A DNA stretch of 64,000 nucleotides from an uncultured Stenotrophomonas sp. (GTDB lineage: Bacteria > Pseudomonadota > Gammaproteobacteria > Xanthomonadales > Xanthomonadaceae). Shown one piece after another: positions 7,476-17,549 of this stretch. The DNA is taken from the NCBI RefSeq assembly GCF_913778665.1, contig NZ_CAJYVQ010000010.1:177398-241397 (forward strand). The letters run 5' to 3'. The stretch's first letter is position 1; every line of letters begins with the position of its first letter. Position numbers and translations under genes: made by a program. The notes beneath the pieces are model-generated. The model made no database searches. It saw nothing but the letters and a program-made list of their open reading frames with translations, and had not been told where the DNA came from.

Positions 7476-8629
7476 CAGAACCACTCCAGCAGGGACACGC
7501 CCACGCCGACATAGGTGGCCTTGTGGTTATAGTCGATCAGGCTTTCGCCGTAGCCATCGAAGACCTGCACGTGGCCGCGCAGCAGGTTGCTGATCGGGAA
7601 GCCATAGTCCAGCTGCAGCGCGCCATGCGAGCGGCTGCCGGATCGCAGCGAATGGCGCGCCATCAGCGAGACTTCGTGGCCGTTGCGGTTCCAGATCAGG
7701 GTCGCGTCACCGCGGCCCATGTAGTCGTCGATGTCCGGATTGTTGTCGTCACTGCGGGTCTCAGGAATGCGGTACCACGGGCGCAGCACCAGGGCCCAGT
7801 TCTCGCGGTCCAGGCCGACGTTGAGCATCACCCGGTTCCAGCTGCGCGACAGCGGGTCGGCGCGGCCGTTGGACTGGTGGTTCAGCGCGATGCCGGTCAT
7901 GCGGCCGCGCCAGCCCCCGATCGAGTAGCCGTTGCGGAACACCATCATCACTTCCGGCTCGTAGTTGGTTTCGCGGAACGGGCGCGAATCCTCGCCGTTG
8001 TAGGCCTGCCAGCGCGAGCTCTGCGTGTAGCCGGCCCAGATGTCGCCGTTGTCGCCGAACAGGTTCTCGGCGATCTTGGTCTTGAAGCTGATCTGGAACT
8101 TCAGCTCGGTGCTGTCCAGCACCTGCGGCGTGGTGACTGTGTTTGCCGGGTTCGGCGAGTGCGGGGTGGTGTTGCGGTCACTGGTCCAGAAGGCAGGCAG
8201 CAGGTACACCGGCTTGTAGGCGCGCAGCTGGAACGGCCCGAGTTTGGAGTCTTCGGCCAGCTCCCAGCGGCTGTCCAGCAGCGACCCGCGACCGGCATTG
8301 GCCAGCGCACTGTCCGGCGTGGCCGCGCGGAACAGGTCGCCGACCCGTTCGCGCAGCTTTTCCTCGCCCTGGCTCAGGCGCGTGCTCTGCCGTTCCTCGC
8401 GGCGGGCCTGGGCAGCGGCTTCGGCAGCGGCGTCGGCCTCGGCCGTGGCCTGAGGGGTGCGCCCGAACTGGCGGTCATAACAGGCCAGGCGAGCGGCGTC
8501 GGTGGTGATCGCCGCGCACGCCGTCGGCGAGGCGTCGGCGCTCGGCGCGAACTCCTGGGCGGCCAGCGGCATGCTGGCCAGGGCCAGCGCCAATGGGGCG
8601 AGGCGGGGAAGCAGCGGAAGGAGGGTCAT
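7475..8629 (-). CDS. pldA: Outer-membrane phospholipase A1
   Basis: This 384-residue outer-membrane beta-barrel hydrolase cleaves acyl chains from phospholipids that have flipped to the outer leaflet. The active site is readable in GIALNHQSNGRADPLSRSWNR, which holds the His and Ser of the OMPLA catalytic triad and the calcium-site Ser. A signal peptide (about 1-24, ending in ASMPLAA) precedes an extra periplasmic segment of about 80 residues rich in Ala, Glu and Arg with two cysteines. That segment is absent from the short enterobacterial enzyme and typical of xanthomonads. The last residues (LLEWF) end in Phe, as expected for an outer-membrane barrel. It overlaps the ArsC-like gene downstream. 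Confidence 0.93.
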   Translation of the reverse strand: MTLLPLLPRLAPLALALASMPLAAQEFAPSADASPTACAAITTDAARLACYDRQFGRTPQATAEADAAAEAAAQARREERQSTRLSQGEEKLRERVGDLFRAATPDSALANAGRGSLLDSRWELAEDSKLGPFQLRAYKPVYLLPAFWTSDRNTTPHSPNPANTVTTPQVLDSTELKFQISFKTKIAENLFGDNGDIWAGYTQSSRWQAYNGEDSRPFRETNYEPEVMMVFRNGYSIGGWRGRMTGIALNHQSNGRADPLSRSWNRVMLNVGLDRENWALVLRPWYRIPETRSDDNNPDIDDYMGRGDATLIWNRNGHEVSLMARHSLRSGSRSHGALQLDYGFPISNLLRGHVQVFDGYGESLIDYNHKATYVGVGVSLLEWF

Positions 8630-8747
8630 TGCAGCAGGCCCTTCAGTGAATTCGGGAATCGCACAGTGTGGAGGCTGCGCCGCATCGCGGCCAGCCCCAC
8701 GGTTTATGCACGTCTACCGCGTGCGCGCGGCGTGAAGGCCGCATGGG

Positions 8748-9233
8748 TTACAGGAACCAGGCGAAGGCGAACAGGCCGAGCATGGCGATCACCACCGCCA
8801 GTTTCAGCGCCAGGCCGAGCAGAATGCCCAGCCAGGTCGCCAGGCCCACTCTGGTCGAGCGTCCCAATTGGCGGGTATGCCAGTACTCGCCGAGCAGGGC
8901 GCCGATCAGCGGCCCGGCAAACAACCCGATCGGCATGAAGAACAGGCCGACGATGCTGCCGGCGAAGGTGCCCCACAGCGCCTTGCGGCTGGCGCCGACC
9001 CGTTGCGCGCCGACCACGGTTGCCAGCACGTCCACCAGGAGCGAGAGCAGGGTCAGTGCACCCAGCGCGACCAGAGTCGGCCAGCCGACATGGGCAAAGC
9101 CGTCGGCCCAGGCGGCCAGCAGCAACCCGATGAACACCAGCGGCACGCCGGGAAGGGCCGGCAGCACAATGCCAGCGATGCCAACAAGGACAAAAATGAC
9201 CGCTAGCAGATACAAGATGAATGAGAGTCCCAT
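8748..9233 (-). CDS. DUF456 family membrane protein
   Basis: This 161-residue, very hydrophobic protein has about four to five membrane segments. It shows the glycine-rich pattern of DUF456 (GIAGIVLPALPGVPLVFIGLLLAAW near the N-terminus and GLFFMPIGLFAGPLIGALLGEY in the middle), which resembles SdpI/glycine-zipper inner-membrane proteins. No biochemical role is established for the family. It is monocistronic, reads away from the cspA-like gene and shares the 9234-9468 region as a divergent promoter area. Confidence 0.85.
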   Translation of the reverse strand: MGLSFILYLLAVIFVLVGIAGIVLPALPGVPLVFIGLLLAAWADGFAHVGWPTLVALGALTLLSLLVDVLATVVGAQRVGASRKALWGTFAGSIVGLFFMPIGLFAGPLIGALLGEYWHTRQLGRSTRVGLATWLGILLGLALKLAVVIAMLGLFAFAWFL

Positions 9234-9468
9234 GCTGATCCGTATGGTCGCCGTTTTGGGGTTGACAGTGAAAGATTTTGCCAGTTGCTTTTTCGTTTTG
9301 GGCGGGTTAAGTTGCAGTCGCTGAGCTTGGCAAGGTCACCGTGGATCGTGGCCTGATGAAGCAAGATCTTCCCGATCCGCTGCATCGATGCACCTCGCTT
9401 CCCCCTTGCTTGTCAGCCGCCCACCAGGCGTATCCAACAACAAGAGAGAGTCAAAGGGAGTTAGTGAG

Positions 9469-9678
9469 ATGGCTGATCGCGAGACCGGTACCGTGAAGTG
9501 GTTCAATGATGCGAAGGGCTTCGGCTTCATCAGCCGGCAGAATGGCGAGGACGTGTTCGTGCACTTCCGCGCCATCGAGACCCAGGGCTTCAAGAGCCTC
9601 AAGGAAGGCCAGGCCGTTACGTTTGAAGTCGTGCAGGGCCAGAAGGGCCTGCAGGCTGACAAGGTGCAGCCGGCGTAA
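9469..9678 (+). CDS. Cold-shock protein (CspA family)
   Basis: This 69-residue single cold-shock domain contains RNP1 (KGFGFI) and RNP2 (VFVHF). It binds single-stranded RNA and DNA and acts as an RNA chaperone. The ATG at 9469 is chosen, not an upstream in-frame ATG at 9388, because the cold-shock domain begins right there ([17 protein letters not shown]) and GGGAG lies nine bases before it. The 235 bases between it and the divergent DUF456 gene leave room for a long leader. A TTGACA hexamer at 9262-9267 has no convincing -10 at the standard distance. Long leaders are characteristic of temperature-controlled csp mRNAs. Confidence 0.95.
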   Translation: MADRETGTVKWFNDAKGFGFISRQNGEDVFVHFRAIETQGFKSLKEGQAVTFEVVQGQKGLQADKVQPA

Positions 9679-9699
9679 CACCTGCCGCATTCCGGCATC

Positions 9700-9727
9700 A
9701 AAAAGGCCCGCGCAAGCGGGCCTTTTT
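9700..9727 (+). terminator. Intrinsic terminator after the cold-shock gene
   Basis: AAAAAGGCCCGC (9700-9711), a GCAA tetraloop, and GCGGGCCTTTTT (9716-9727) form a 12-bp stem with a run of T, 21 bases after the stop codon. The flanking A-run and T-run make it bidirectional, so it could also stop readthrough from the converging gene at 9750. Confidence 0.92.
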
Positions 9728-9749
9728 CGTTTCCGCGGCCTGCTGCAGG

Positions 9750-10244
9750 TCAGCGCAGGATGACCTTGCCGTTGACCACGCGCACATAGGTGTTCTCGCG
9801 GATGCCGCCGAGGTCGCGCTGGTTGACCACGATGGTGCGGCCATCATCCATGCGCACGCTGATATCGTAGGTATCGCTGGTGACGTTCTTCTGGATCTGG
9901 TTGCCGGCCAGCGCGCCACCGACCGCGCCTGCAGCGGCGGCGATGTTCTTGTTGCCACGGCTGCCGCCGGTGTGGTCGGAGATCTCATGGCCTGCCACGG
10001 CGCCGACGATACCGCCGAGGATGGCGCCGGTCGCGCTGGGCGCGGTGCGGCCGGACGGCACGGTGTTGATGCGGGTGACGATGCCGCAGTCGGCGCAGCG
10101 GCCCTGGTTGTACCCGCCGTTGTTGCCGTAGCCGCCATTGTTGTAGCCGTTGTTGTAACCACCGCCGCCGTAACCGGGCGAGGTGGCACAGCCTGCCAGG
10201 GCGAGGGTAGCAATGGCGCTGGCAGCGATGAGCTGGATCTTCAT
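9750..10244 (-). CDS. Glycine-zipper 2TM lipoprotein (SlyB/17-kDa antigen-like)
   Basis: This 164-residue protein has a lipoprotein signal (LALAGC, Cys about residue 19), then a Gly/Asn/Tyr-rich low-complexity stretch (YNNGYNNGGYGNNGGYN). A glycine-zipper pair follows (AILGGIVGAVAGHE and AAAAGAVGGALAGNQIQ) and then a small beta domain (YDISVRMDDGRTIVVNQRDL). This resembles SlyB and the rickettsial 17-kDa antigen family, outer-membrane lipoproteins linked to envelope stress. The start at 10244 has GGAGA six bases upstream. A much longer in-frame open reading extends to 11711 but runs antisense through two real genes. A CxxC pair follows the low-complexity stretch. Confidence 0.88.
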   Translation of the reverse strand: MKIQLIAASAIATLALAGCATSPGYGGGGYNNGYNNGGYGNNGGYNQGRCADCGIVTRINTVPSGRTAPSATGAILGGIVGAVAGHEISDHTGGSRGNKNIAAAAGAVGGALAGNQIQKNVTSDTYDISVRMDDGRTIVVNQRDLGGIRENTYVRVVNGKVILR

Positions 10245-10381
10245 GGGGCGTCTCCTGGCCGTGAAGGCGGGTGTGATTGGGTGGCACTGCGTCATGCAGC
10301 AGGGTGGACGAATCCTCTCCTTTCGAACGTGAACAAGGTGCCAATCAGGCGTGTGTAGTCCGGCTGCAGGATGAATGCGCC

Positions 10382-10816
10382 TCAGCGGAAGTCCTGGTGG
10401 CAGGCACGGCAATCGGCCTGCACGGTGTCCACCACCTTGGCCAGCGCTGCGCAGTCGCTGGGCGGTGCGGCCAGTGCAGCATTGAGGTTGCCGCGCAGCT
10501 GGCTGGCGTGCTGCTGGAACCGGGCATTGTCCTTCAGCCCCGGAAAGGCCAGGTCGAGGTCGTTGGACAGCAGGCGCACGGCCTGCAGCCGCGGCACGCT
10601 GTCGGCCAGGCTGCAGCGGTTCTGCTGCTGGGCCTGCTGCAGCAGCTGCGATTGCCGCTGCATCACCTGCATCAGGCTGTCCGGGAACGGATCGCGTCGG
10701 GCTTTCAGGGCACGGCCGACCATCACCGTGGCGACCAGGCCGATCAGCAGGCCCAGGCAGAGCATGAAGACATAGCGGTGGGCGGTGGAGATGCGGCGGG
10801 GCGGGCTGGCGTTCAT
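10382..10816 (-). CDS. Membrane-anchored cytochrome c'-like protein
   Basis: This 144-residue protein has an N-terminal membrane anchor (about 17-41, YVFMLCLGLLIGLVATVMVG), a helical periplasmic region with a Gln-rich stretch, and a C-terminal CRACHQDFR. That last segment contains a heme-binding C136-x-x-C139-H140 only nine residues from the end. This placement, and the CHxDFR wording, match cytochrome c' (a four-helix c-type cytochrome), where the heme site is at the C-terminus. Soluble cytochrome c' binds NO or other gases. A membrane-tethered version of unknown role is the best reading. The start at 10816 has GGAGAG six bases before it. Confidence 0.72.
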   Translation of the reverse strand: MNASPPRRISTAHRYVFMLCLGLLIGLVATVMVGRALKARRDPFPDSLMQVMQRQSQLLQQAQQQNRCSLADSVPRLQAVRLLSNDLDLAFPGLKDNARFQQHASQLRGNLNAALAAPPSDCAALAKVVDTVQADCRACHQDFR

Positions 10817-10895
10817 GCGGGCTCTCCGGGCGTGCAACAGTGGGTTCGGTGCCGGCGCGCTGCAGGCGCTGGCGGCTGCACGTTAAAATAGCCGG

Positions 10896-11723
10896 ATGAA
10901 CGAACAGGTCAAACAACGCTTCGCCGGCATCGAACGGCTGTATGGCGTGGGTGCGCTCGAGCGCCTGCAGGGCAGCCGCGTGGCGGTGGTCGGCATGGGC
11001 GGGGTCGGCTCGTGGGTGGTGGAGGCGCTGGCGCGCTCGGCGGTCGGCCATCTGACCCTGATCGATGCCGATGACATCTGCGTGTCCAACACCAACCGGC
11101 AGCTGCCGGCGATGGAAGGCAACTACGGCCGCAACAAGGCCGAGGCGATGGCCGAGCGCTGCCGCGCGATCAACCCGGATATCGGCGTTGATGCGGTGCA
11201 GGCGTTCCTGACCGTCTCCAACATGGCCGACCTGCTGGACCGGGGCTTCGACCTGGTGATCGATGCCTGCGACAGCTTCCGGGTCAAGGTCGAGACGATT
11301 GCCTGGTGCCGCCGCCGCAAGCTGCCGCTGCTGACCGTGGGCGCTGCCGGGGGGCGCACCGATCCGACCCTGGTCCGCATCCGCGATGTCTCGCGCACCG
11401 AACACGACGCCATGCTGGCGCTGATCCGCAAGAAGCTGCGCAGCGAATTCAATTTCCCGAAGAACGCCAAGCGCTATTTCGGCGTGCCGGCGGTGTACTC
11501 GCTGGAAAACGTGAAGTACCCGCAGGCCGATGGCAGCGTCTGTGGCCTGCGCCCGAACCTGGGCGCCGATGCGGCGCTGAAGCTGGATTGCGGCGCCGGC
11601 CTGGGCGCAGCCACGCACATCACTGGCGCGTTCGCGTTCGCCGCGGTGGGCAAGGCGCTGGAGATGCTGCTGGAGCCGAAGAAGGTGAAGGCTGAGGTGA
11701 CCGAGGCCCACGCCGACGCATGA
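10896..11723 (+). CDS. tcdA: tRNA threonylcarbamoyladenosine dehydratase
   Basis: This 275-residue enzyme of the ThiF/MoeB/E1 superfamily uses ATP to cyclise t6A at position 37 of ANN-decoding tRNAs to ct6A. The N-terminal nucleotide-binding motif is VVGMGGVGSWVVEALARS, followed by DDICVSNTNRQ, the E1-like Asp/Arg region. VIDACDSFRVK is also typical. Length and domain order match E. coli TcdA (CsdL). The ATG at 10896 is the only sensible start. It is single, diverging from the cytochrome-like gene. Its TGA stop lies inside a hairpin repeat that recurs after dnaB. Confidence 0.92.
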   Translation: MNEQVKQRFAGIERLYGVGALERLQGSRVAVVGMGGVGSWVVEALARSAVGHLTLIDADDICVSNTNRQLPAMEGNYGRNKAEAMAERCRAINPDIGVDAVQAFLTVSNMADLLDRGFDLVIDACDSFRVKVETIAWCRRRKLPLLTVGAAGGRTDPTLVRIRDVSRTEHDAMLALIRKKLRSEFNFPKNAKRYFGVPAVYSLENVKYPQADGSVCGLRPNLGADAALKLDCGAGLGAATHITGAFAFAAVGKALEMLLEPKKVKAEVTEAHADA

Positions 11724-11784
11724 CGATGGTGCCGGCCGCTGGCCGGCATACGCTGCAGCGTGCCAACCAGGGTCGGCACCTACC
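11721..11784. repeat. Stop-codon-overlapping repeat plus SMAG hairpin
   Basis: TGCCGGCC (11730-11737), GCT and GGCCGGCA (11741-11748) form a perfect 8-bp hairpin directly after the tcdA stop. A second hairpin, GTGCC...GGCAC-CTAC (11760-11784), follows with the GTAG end on the minus strand. The first 27 bases, including the TGA stop codon, match the bases after dnaB (21846 onward) at about 24 positions. Confidence 0.6.
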
Positions 11785-11785
11785 G

Positions 11786-12559
11786 TTACAACGCCGGCAA
11801 AGCGAACAGCCGTCGCGCGTTCTCCGTGGTGGCCTGTGCCACCGCGTCCAGCTCCATTCCGCGCAGTGCAGCCACGTGGCGGGCGATGACCGCCAGCCGC
11901 GCCGGCTCGTTGCGCTGGCCACGGATGCCGGCGTCGGGCTGGTCCGGTGCGTCGGTTTCCAGCAACAGCTGCTCCAACGGCATTTCGCGCACCAGCCGTT
12001 GCAGGCGCTGCGCCCGCACGTAGGTCAGCGGACCGCCCAGACCCAGCAGGAAGCCCAGCCTGTGCAGCTGCGCGGCCTGTTCCGGGCTGCCGGAAAAGCT
12101 GTGCACCACCCCGCGCAGGCCGCCGATGCGGCGAATCGCCGCGATCACCGCGTCCACCGCGCGACGCGCGTGCACGATCACCGGCAGCTCGAATTCACGG
12201 GCCAGTTCCAGCTGGCCGATGAAGTACGCCTGCTGTGCCTCGGCATCCAGGCCCTCGACGAAGAAATCCAGCCCGCACTCGCCGATCGCGCAGGGCCGTT
12301 CGCGCTCGATCCATTCGCGCAGCAACGGCAGATGCTCGGGCCGATGCGCGGCCAGGAACATCGGGTGCAGGCCATAGGCCGGGTACAGCCCGGGTGCCTG
12401 CCGGCATACGTCGCGCAGCTTCGGCCAGCTTTCGGCGGTCACGGCAGGTACCACCTGCACGCGCACGCCCGCCGCGCCTGCGCGCTCGATCACCGCCGTG
12501 CGGTCAGCATCGAACTCGCTGGCATCCAGGTGGCAATGGCTGTCGACCAGCAGGTTCAA
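11786..12559 (-). CDS. TatD family metal-dependent DNase
   Basis: This 257-residue TIM-barrel amidohydrolase-fold protein has the metal ligands of TatD/YcfH: DSHCHLD at the N-terminus (the H-x-H pair), GECGLDFF (bridging Glu), VIVHARRA, VVHSFSG and LLETDAPD. TatD proteins are 3'-5' exonucleases or deoxyribonucleases implicated in DNA repair. The start is a TTG at 12559 that overlaps the TGA of the upstream gene (TTGA), a clear sign of translational coupling. Homologues begin at this residue (NLLVDSHCHLD). The specific paralogue (TatD, YcfH or YjjV) is not decided here. Confidence 0.9.
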   Translation of the reverse strand: MNLLVDSHCHLDASEFDADRTAVIERAGAAGVRVQVVPAVTAESWPKLRDVCRQAPGLYPAYGLHPMFLAAHRPEHLPLLREWIERERPCAIGECGLDFFVEGLDAEAQQAYFIGQLELAREFELPVIVHARRAVDAVIAAIRRIGGLRGVVHSFSGSPEQAAQLHRLGFLLGLGGPLTYVRAQRLQRLVREMPLEQLLLETDAPDQPDAGIRGQRNEPARLAVIARHVAALRGMELDAVAQATTENARRLFALPAL

Positions 12560-12771
12560 CGCTGTTCCAGCGGTGGCGGCGTCGCGGTGTTGCGGCTTTT
12601 CCAGTTGGCCAGCAGCAGGGTGCCCAAGCCTAGCACCAGTTCATCGACGAATAGGATCGGGTCCGGGATAAACAAGGTCAGAACGAACAGGCCGGCGGTG
12701 AGCTTGAACAGGGTGGGGTAGCGCAGCCGGCGGGCCCATTGCAGTACCGGCAGCAGCATCGGGTTGGCCAT
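12556..12771 (-). CDS. Small DUF6116-like membrane protein
   Basis: This 71-residue protein has one or two hydrophobic segments (LFKLTAGLFVLTLFIPDPILFVDELVLGLGTLLLANW) and a Pro-rich tail. The pattern matches a short family of xanthomonad membrane proteins annotated as DUF6116. No function is known. It begins at 12771 (MANPMLLPVLQ), and its stop overlaps the TTG start of tatD, so the two form an operon. A longer upstream open frame exists but overlaps the divergent gene on the other strand. Confidence 0.75.
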   Translation of the reverse strand: MANPMLLPVLQWARRLRYPTLFKLTAGLFVLTLFIPDPILFVDELVLGLGTLLLANWKSRNTATPPPLEQR

Positions 12772-12934
12772 GGCGGACGTCCTCGTAGGGAATATGCAAA
12801 CGCTACCACGGACCCAGGATTTCCCGATGCTGAATGGGTTACCGCAATGAGCAGGAAATGTGGAGATTCCGTTCAGGCAGCCCATGCTGCAATCTGGCCC
12901 GACAACGTTGCGGACGGTCCGCAAGGAGCAGGTC

Positions 12935-13777
12935 ATGAAAAGCACAACTACAACTGTCCTGGTCGCAGCGGGCGCGCTGCTGGTGGGTGGCATCGCCACT
13001 GCCGCCTTCATGAAGAGCGGCAGCACGTCGCCCGAATCCATCAGCGCCGGAACCCCAAACGGTGAGTCGCGCCTGGTCGACGGCGCTGCCGCCGACGATG
13101 GCGCGCGTGCCGACAAGCTGGACCCGTCCGCACCGCGCGGGCTCGAATACGCCGATGTGCTGAAGGTCGACCCGATCACCGAAAAGCAGAAGGCCTACGC
13201 CACCGTGATCGGCACCGATCCGGTACGCGAGACCTCCACCACGCAGACCCCGCATGAAGTCTGCGAGGACGTGACCGTGCAGGAACGCCTGCCGGAGCGT
13301 GACGGCAACGTCGGTGGCACCGTGGTCGGCGCCGTGGTTGGTGGCCTGCTCGGCAACCAGGTTGGCGGCGGCAACGGCAAGAAGGCCGCGACCGCAGCGG
13401 GTGCCGTGGCGGGTGGCTTCATCGGCAACCAGATCGACAAGCGCCACGTCGGTGGCCGCGTGGTCAACCGTACCGAGCGCCAGTGCCATACCGAGACCGC
13501 CACCTCGGAGTCGAGCCGCGTCACCGGCTACAACGTGACCTACCGCAATGAGGATGGCACCACCGGCACCATGCGCATGGCCAGCAAGCCGGGCACCCGC
13601 ATTCCGATGGGCACCAACGATGTGGTGAAGGGTTACAACGTGACCTACCGCTATGACGGTGCAGAGAAGACCGTGCGCCTGGACAACAAGCCGGCCAGCG
13701 ATCGCCTGCCGGTGGTCGACGGCCAGCTGGTCACCCAGACCGCTGCGGCCGGCGCCACCGCCGCGACCCGCCAGTAA
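12935..13777 (+). CDS. Glycine-zipper 2TM domain envelope protein
   Basis: This 280-residue protein has an N-terminal membrane anchor or signal (about 5-25, TTVLVAAGALLVGGIATAAFM). A glycine-zipper pair sits in the middle (VGGTVVGAVVGGLLGNQVGGG and AAGAVAGGFIGNQIDKR). The C-terminal region contains two copies of GYNVTYR, about 37 residues apart (VTGYNVTYRNEDG and VKGYNVTYRYDG), suggesting an internal beta-hairpin repeat. The start at 12935 has AAGGAG six bases before it, so the longer open frame to 12860 is not needed. It is a second member of the glycine-zipper class here, unrelated in its outer parts to the one at 9750. The function is unknown, with envelope integrity likely. Confidence 0.85.
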   Translation: MKSTTTTVLVAAGALLVGGIATAAFMKSGSTSPESISAGTPNGESRLVDGAAADDGARADKLDPSAPRGLEYADVLKVDPITEKQKAYATVIGTDPVRETSTTQTPHEVCEDVTVQERLPERDGNVGGTVVGAVVGGLLGNQVGGGNGKKAATAAGAVAGGFIGNQIDKRHVGGRVVNRTERQCHTETATSESSRVTGYNVTYRNEDGTTGTMRMASKPGTRIPMGTNDVVKGYNVTYRYDGAEKTVRLDNKPASDRLPVVDGQLVTQTAAAGATAATRQ

Positions 13778-13800
13778 TTCCGGCGCAGCGCGCAGTACCG

Positions 13801-13827
13801 AACGGGCCGGCATCTGCCGGCCCGTTT
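13801..13827 (+). terminator. Intrinsic terminator after the glycine-zipper gene
   Basis: AACGGGCCGGCA (13801-13812) and TGCCGGCCCGTT (13815-13826) form a perfect 12-bp stem with a very tight loop, then T. It lies 24 bases after the stop codon. Confidence 0.88.
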
Positions 13828-13901
13828 CGTTGTACGCGGCGGTATTCATCCGCACGGCGAAGGAATACACCATCATGGAGTCCCTTCGACAAGGAGTCGG
13901 C

Positions 13902-14444
13902 ATGAGCATCTTCGACCTGCGCTTGGAAACCGAGCGGCTGATCCTGCGCCCGCTGCTGCGCGAGGACTACGAACCCTACCTGGCGTTCTGTGCCGACGAG
14001 GACACGATGCGCACCCTGGGCGGGGTGCAGCACCCGTCGGTGGCCTGGCGTGGCTTCTGCAGCCTGGCCGGTGCCTGGCAGCTGTTCGGCTTCTCGATGT
14101 TCAGCGTGATCGAGAAATCCAGCGGCGACTGGATTGGACGGATGGGCCCCTGGCAGCCGCAGGACTGGCCGGGCACCGAGGTGGGTTGGGGCATCCGTCA
14201 TGCCAGCTGGGGCCGGGGCTATGCGCCGGAAGCGGCGGTGGCGGCGATCGACTGGGCCTTCGACACGCTGGGCTGGGACGAGGTGATCCATACCATCGCC
14301 GAGAACAACGAGAACTCGCGGGCCGTGGCGCGCAAGCTCGGCAGCACGCTGTTGCGCATGGGCGAATTGCCGCCGCCCTACAATGACAAGCCGATGCAGA
14401 TCTGGGGCCAGTCGCGCGAACAATGGCGGCAACGCGTGCGCTGA
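13902..14444 (+). CDS. GNAT family N-acetyltransferase (RimJ/RimL type)
   Basis: This 180-residue acetyl-CoA-dependent acyltransferase opens with LRLETERLILRPLLREDYEPY, typical of the RimJ/RimL-like group. It has the acetyl-CoA binding region around GIRHASWGRGYAPEAAVAAIDWAF (the R/Q-x-x-G-x-G/A motif appears as SWGRGYA) and ENNENSRAVARKLG. The substrate is unknown. The start at 13902 is chosen because AAGGAG lies six bases upstream. An in-frame ATG at 13875 has no such site. A GST gene follows 103 bases later on the same strand. Confidence 0.88.
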   Translation: MSIFDLRLETERLILRPLLREDYEPYLAFCADEDTMRTLGGVQHPSVAWRGFCSLAGAWQLFGFSMFSVIEKSSGDWIGRMGPWQPQDWPGTEVGWGIRHASWGRGYAPEAAVAAIDWAFDTLGWDEVIHTIAENNENSRAVARKLGSTLLRMGELPPPYNDKPMQIWGQSREQWRQRVR

Positions 14445-14547
14445 ATGTCGGGGTGCCGCCCCCATGCTGCACCCGCGCTTGGCATTCACCTGCGCACTTG
14501 CCAGACTGCACGCAGCCGGCCGCCGGCCGGATCCGATGGAGCAGGCA

Positions 14548-15204
14548 ATGGTGGAAGAGCGCGTTCCGTTGACCGTGCATGGCATGTCGGTCTCGGGCAA
14601 TTGCCACAAGGTACGCCTGCTGCTGGAGCAACTCGGCAGCCGCTACCGCTGGGTGGAAGTGGACAGTGCCCATGGCCAGACCCACACCCCCGAATTTCTG
14701 GCGTTGAATCCGAACGCGAAGGTGCCGCTGATCGTCCGCGACGATGGTCGCGTGCTGACCGAATCCAACGCGATCCTGTTCTGGCTGGCCGAAGGCACGC
14801 CCTACCTGCCCAGCGATGGCTGGGAGCGCGCGCAGGCGTTGAGCTGGATGTTCTTCGAGCAGTACACGCATGAGCCGTGCGTGGCAGTGGCGCGCTTCAT
14901 CCGTGGCTGGACCGCGTTGGATTCGCCGCGCCGCGCCGAACTGCCACGCCTGCAGCAGCGGGCGGCCGATGCGCTGGCGGTGATGGAGCAGCACCTGCGC
15001 CAGGCGCAGTGGTTCACCGGCCGCGGGTACGGCATCGCCGACATCGCCCTGTTCGCCTACACCGACGTGGCAGGCGAGGGCGGCATCGGCCTGGAGTCGT
15101 TCCCGGAAGTACGCGCGTGGCTGCAGCGGGTACGTGCGCAGCCGCGCTTCACGCCGATGCCGGCGGTGACCGCCGAGGTGCGCGCACGCTTCGAGGCCGC
15201 GTGA
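14548..15204 (+). CDS. Glutathione S-transferase family protein
   Basis: This 218-residue protein has an N-terminal thioredoxin fold with SGNCHKVRLLLEQLG (a Ser/Cys near the active site), ALNPNAKVPLIVRDDGRVLTESNAILFWLAEG (cis-Pro loop and glutathione site), and a helical C-terminal domain ending GYGIADIALFAYTDVA. This is a canonical two-domain GST of bacterial type, cytoplasmic, with unknown substrate. The ATG at 14548 (MVEERVPLTVHGM) is chosen because GGAG lies seven bases before it. The upstream in-frame codons at 14536 and 14383 lack sites and the latter runs into the preceding gene. Confidence 0.88.
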   Translation: MVEERVPLTVHGMSVSGNCHKVRLLLEQLGSRYRWVEVDSAHGQTHTPEFLALNPNAKVPLIVRDDGRVLTESNAILFWLAEGTPYLPSDGWERAQALSWMFFEQYTHEPCVAVARFIRGWTALDSPRRAELPRLQQRAADALAVMEQHLRQAQWFTGRGYGIADIALFAYTDVAGEGGIGLESFPEVRAWLQRVRAQPRFTPMPAVTAEVRARFEAA

Positions 15205-15266
15205 AATCCACACAGTAGCGCCGGGCCATGCCCGACGGAAGGCAGCAACGACACGGAGGGTGTTCG

Positions 15267-17546
<2,280 letters not shown>

Positions 17547-17549
17547 TGC

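Noticed and set aside
9750..11711. 653-codon minus-strand frame continuous with the glycine-zipper lipoprotein gene
   Set aside because: Only the last 164 codons have a signal peptide, lipobox and ribosome-binding site. The rest lies antisense to tcdA or out of frame with the cytochrome-like gene.
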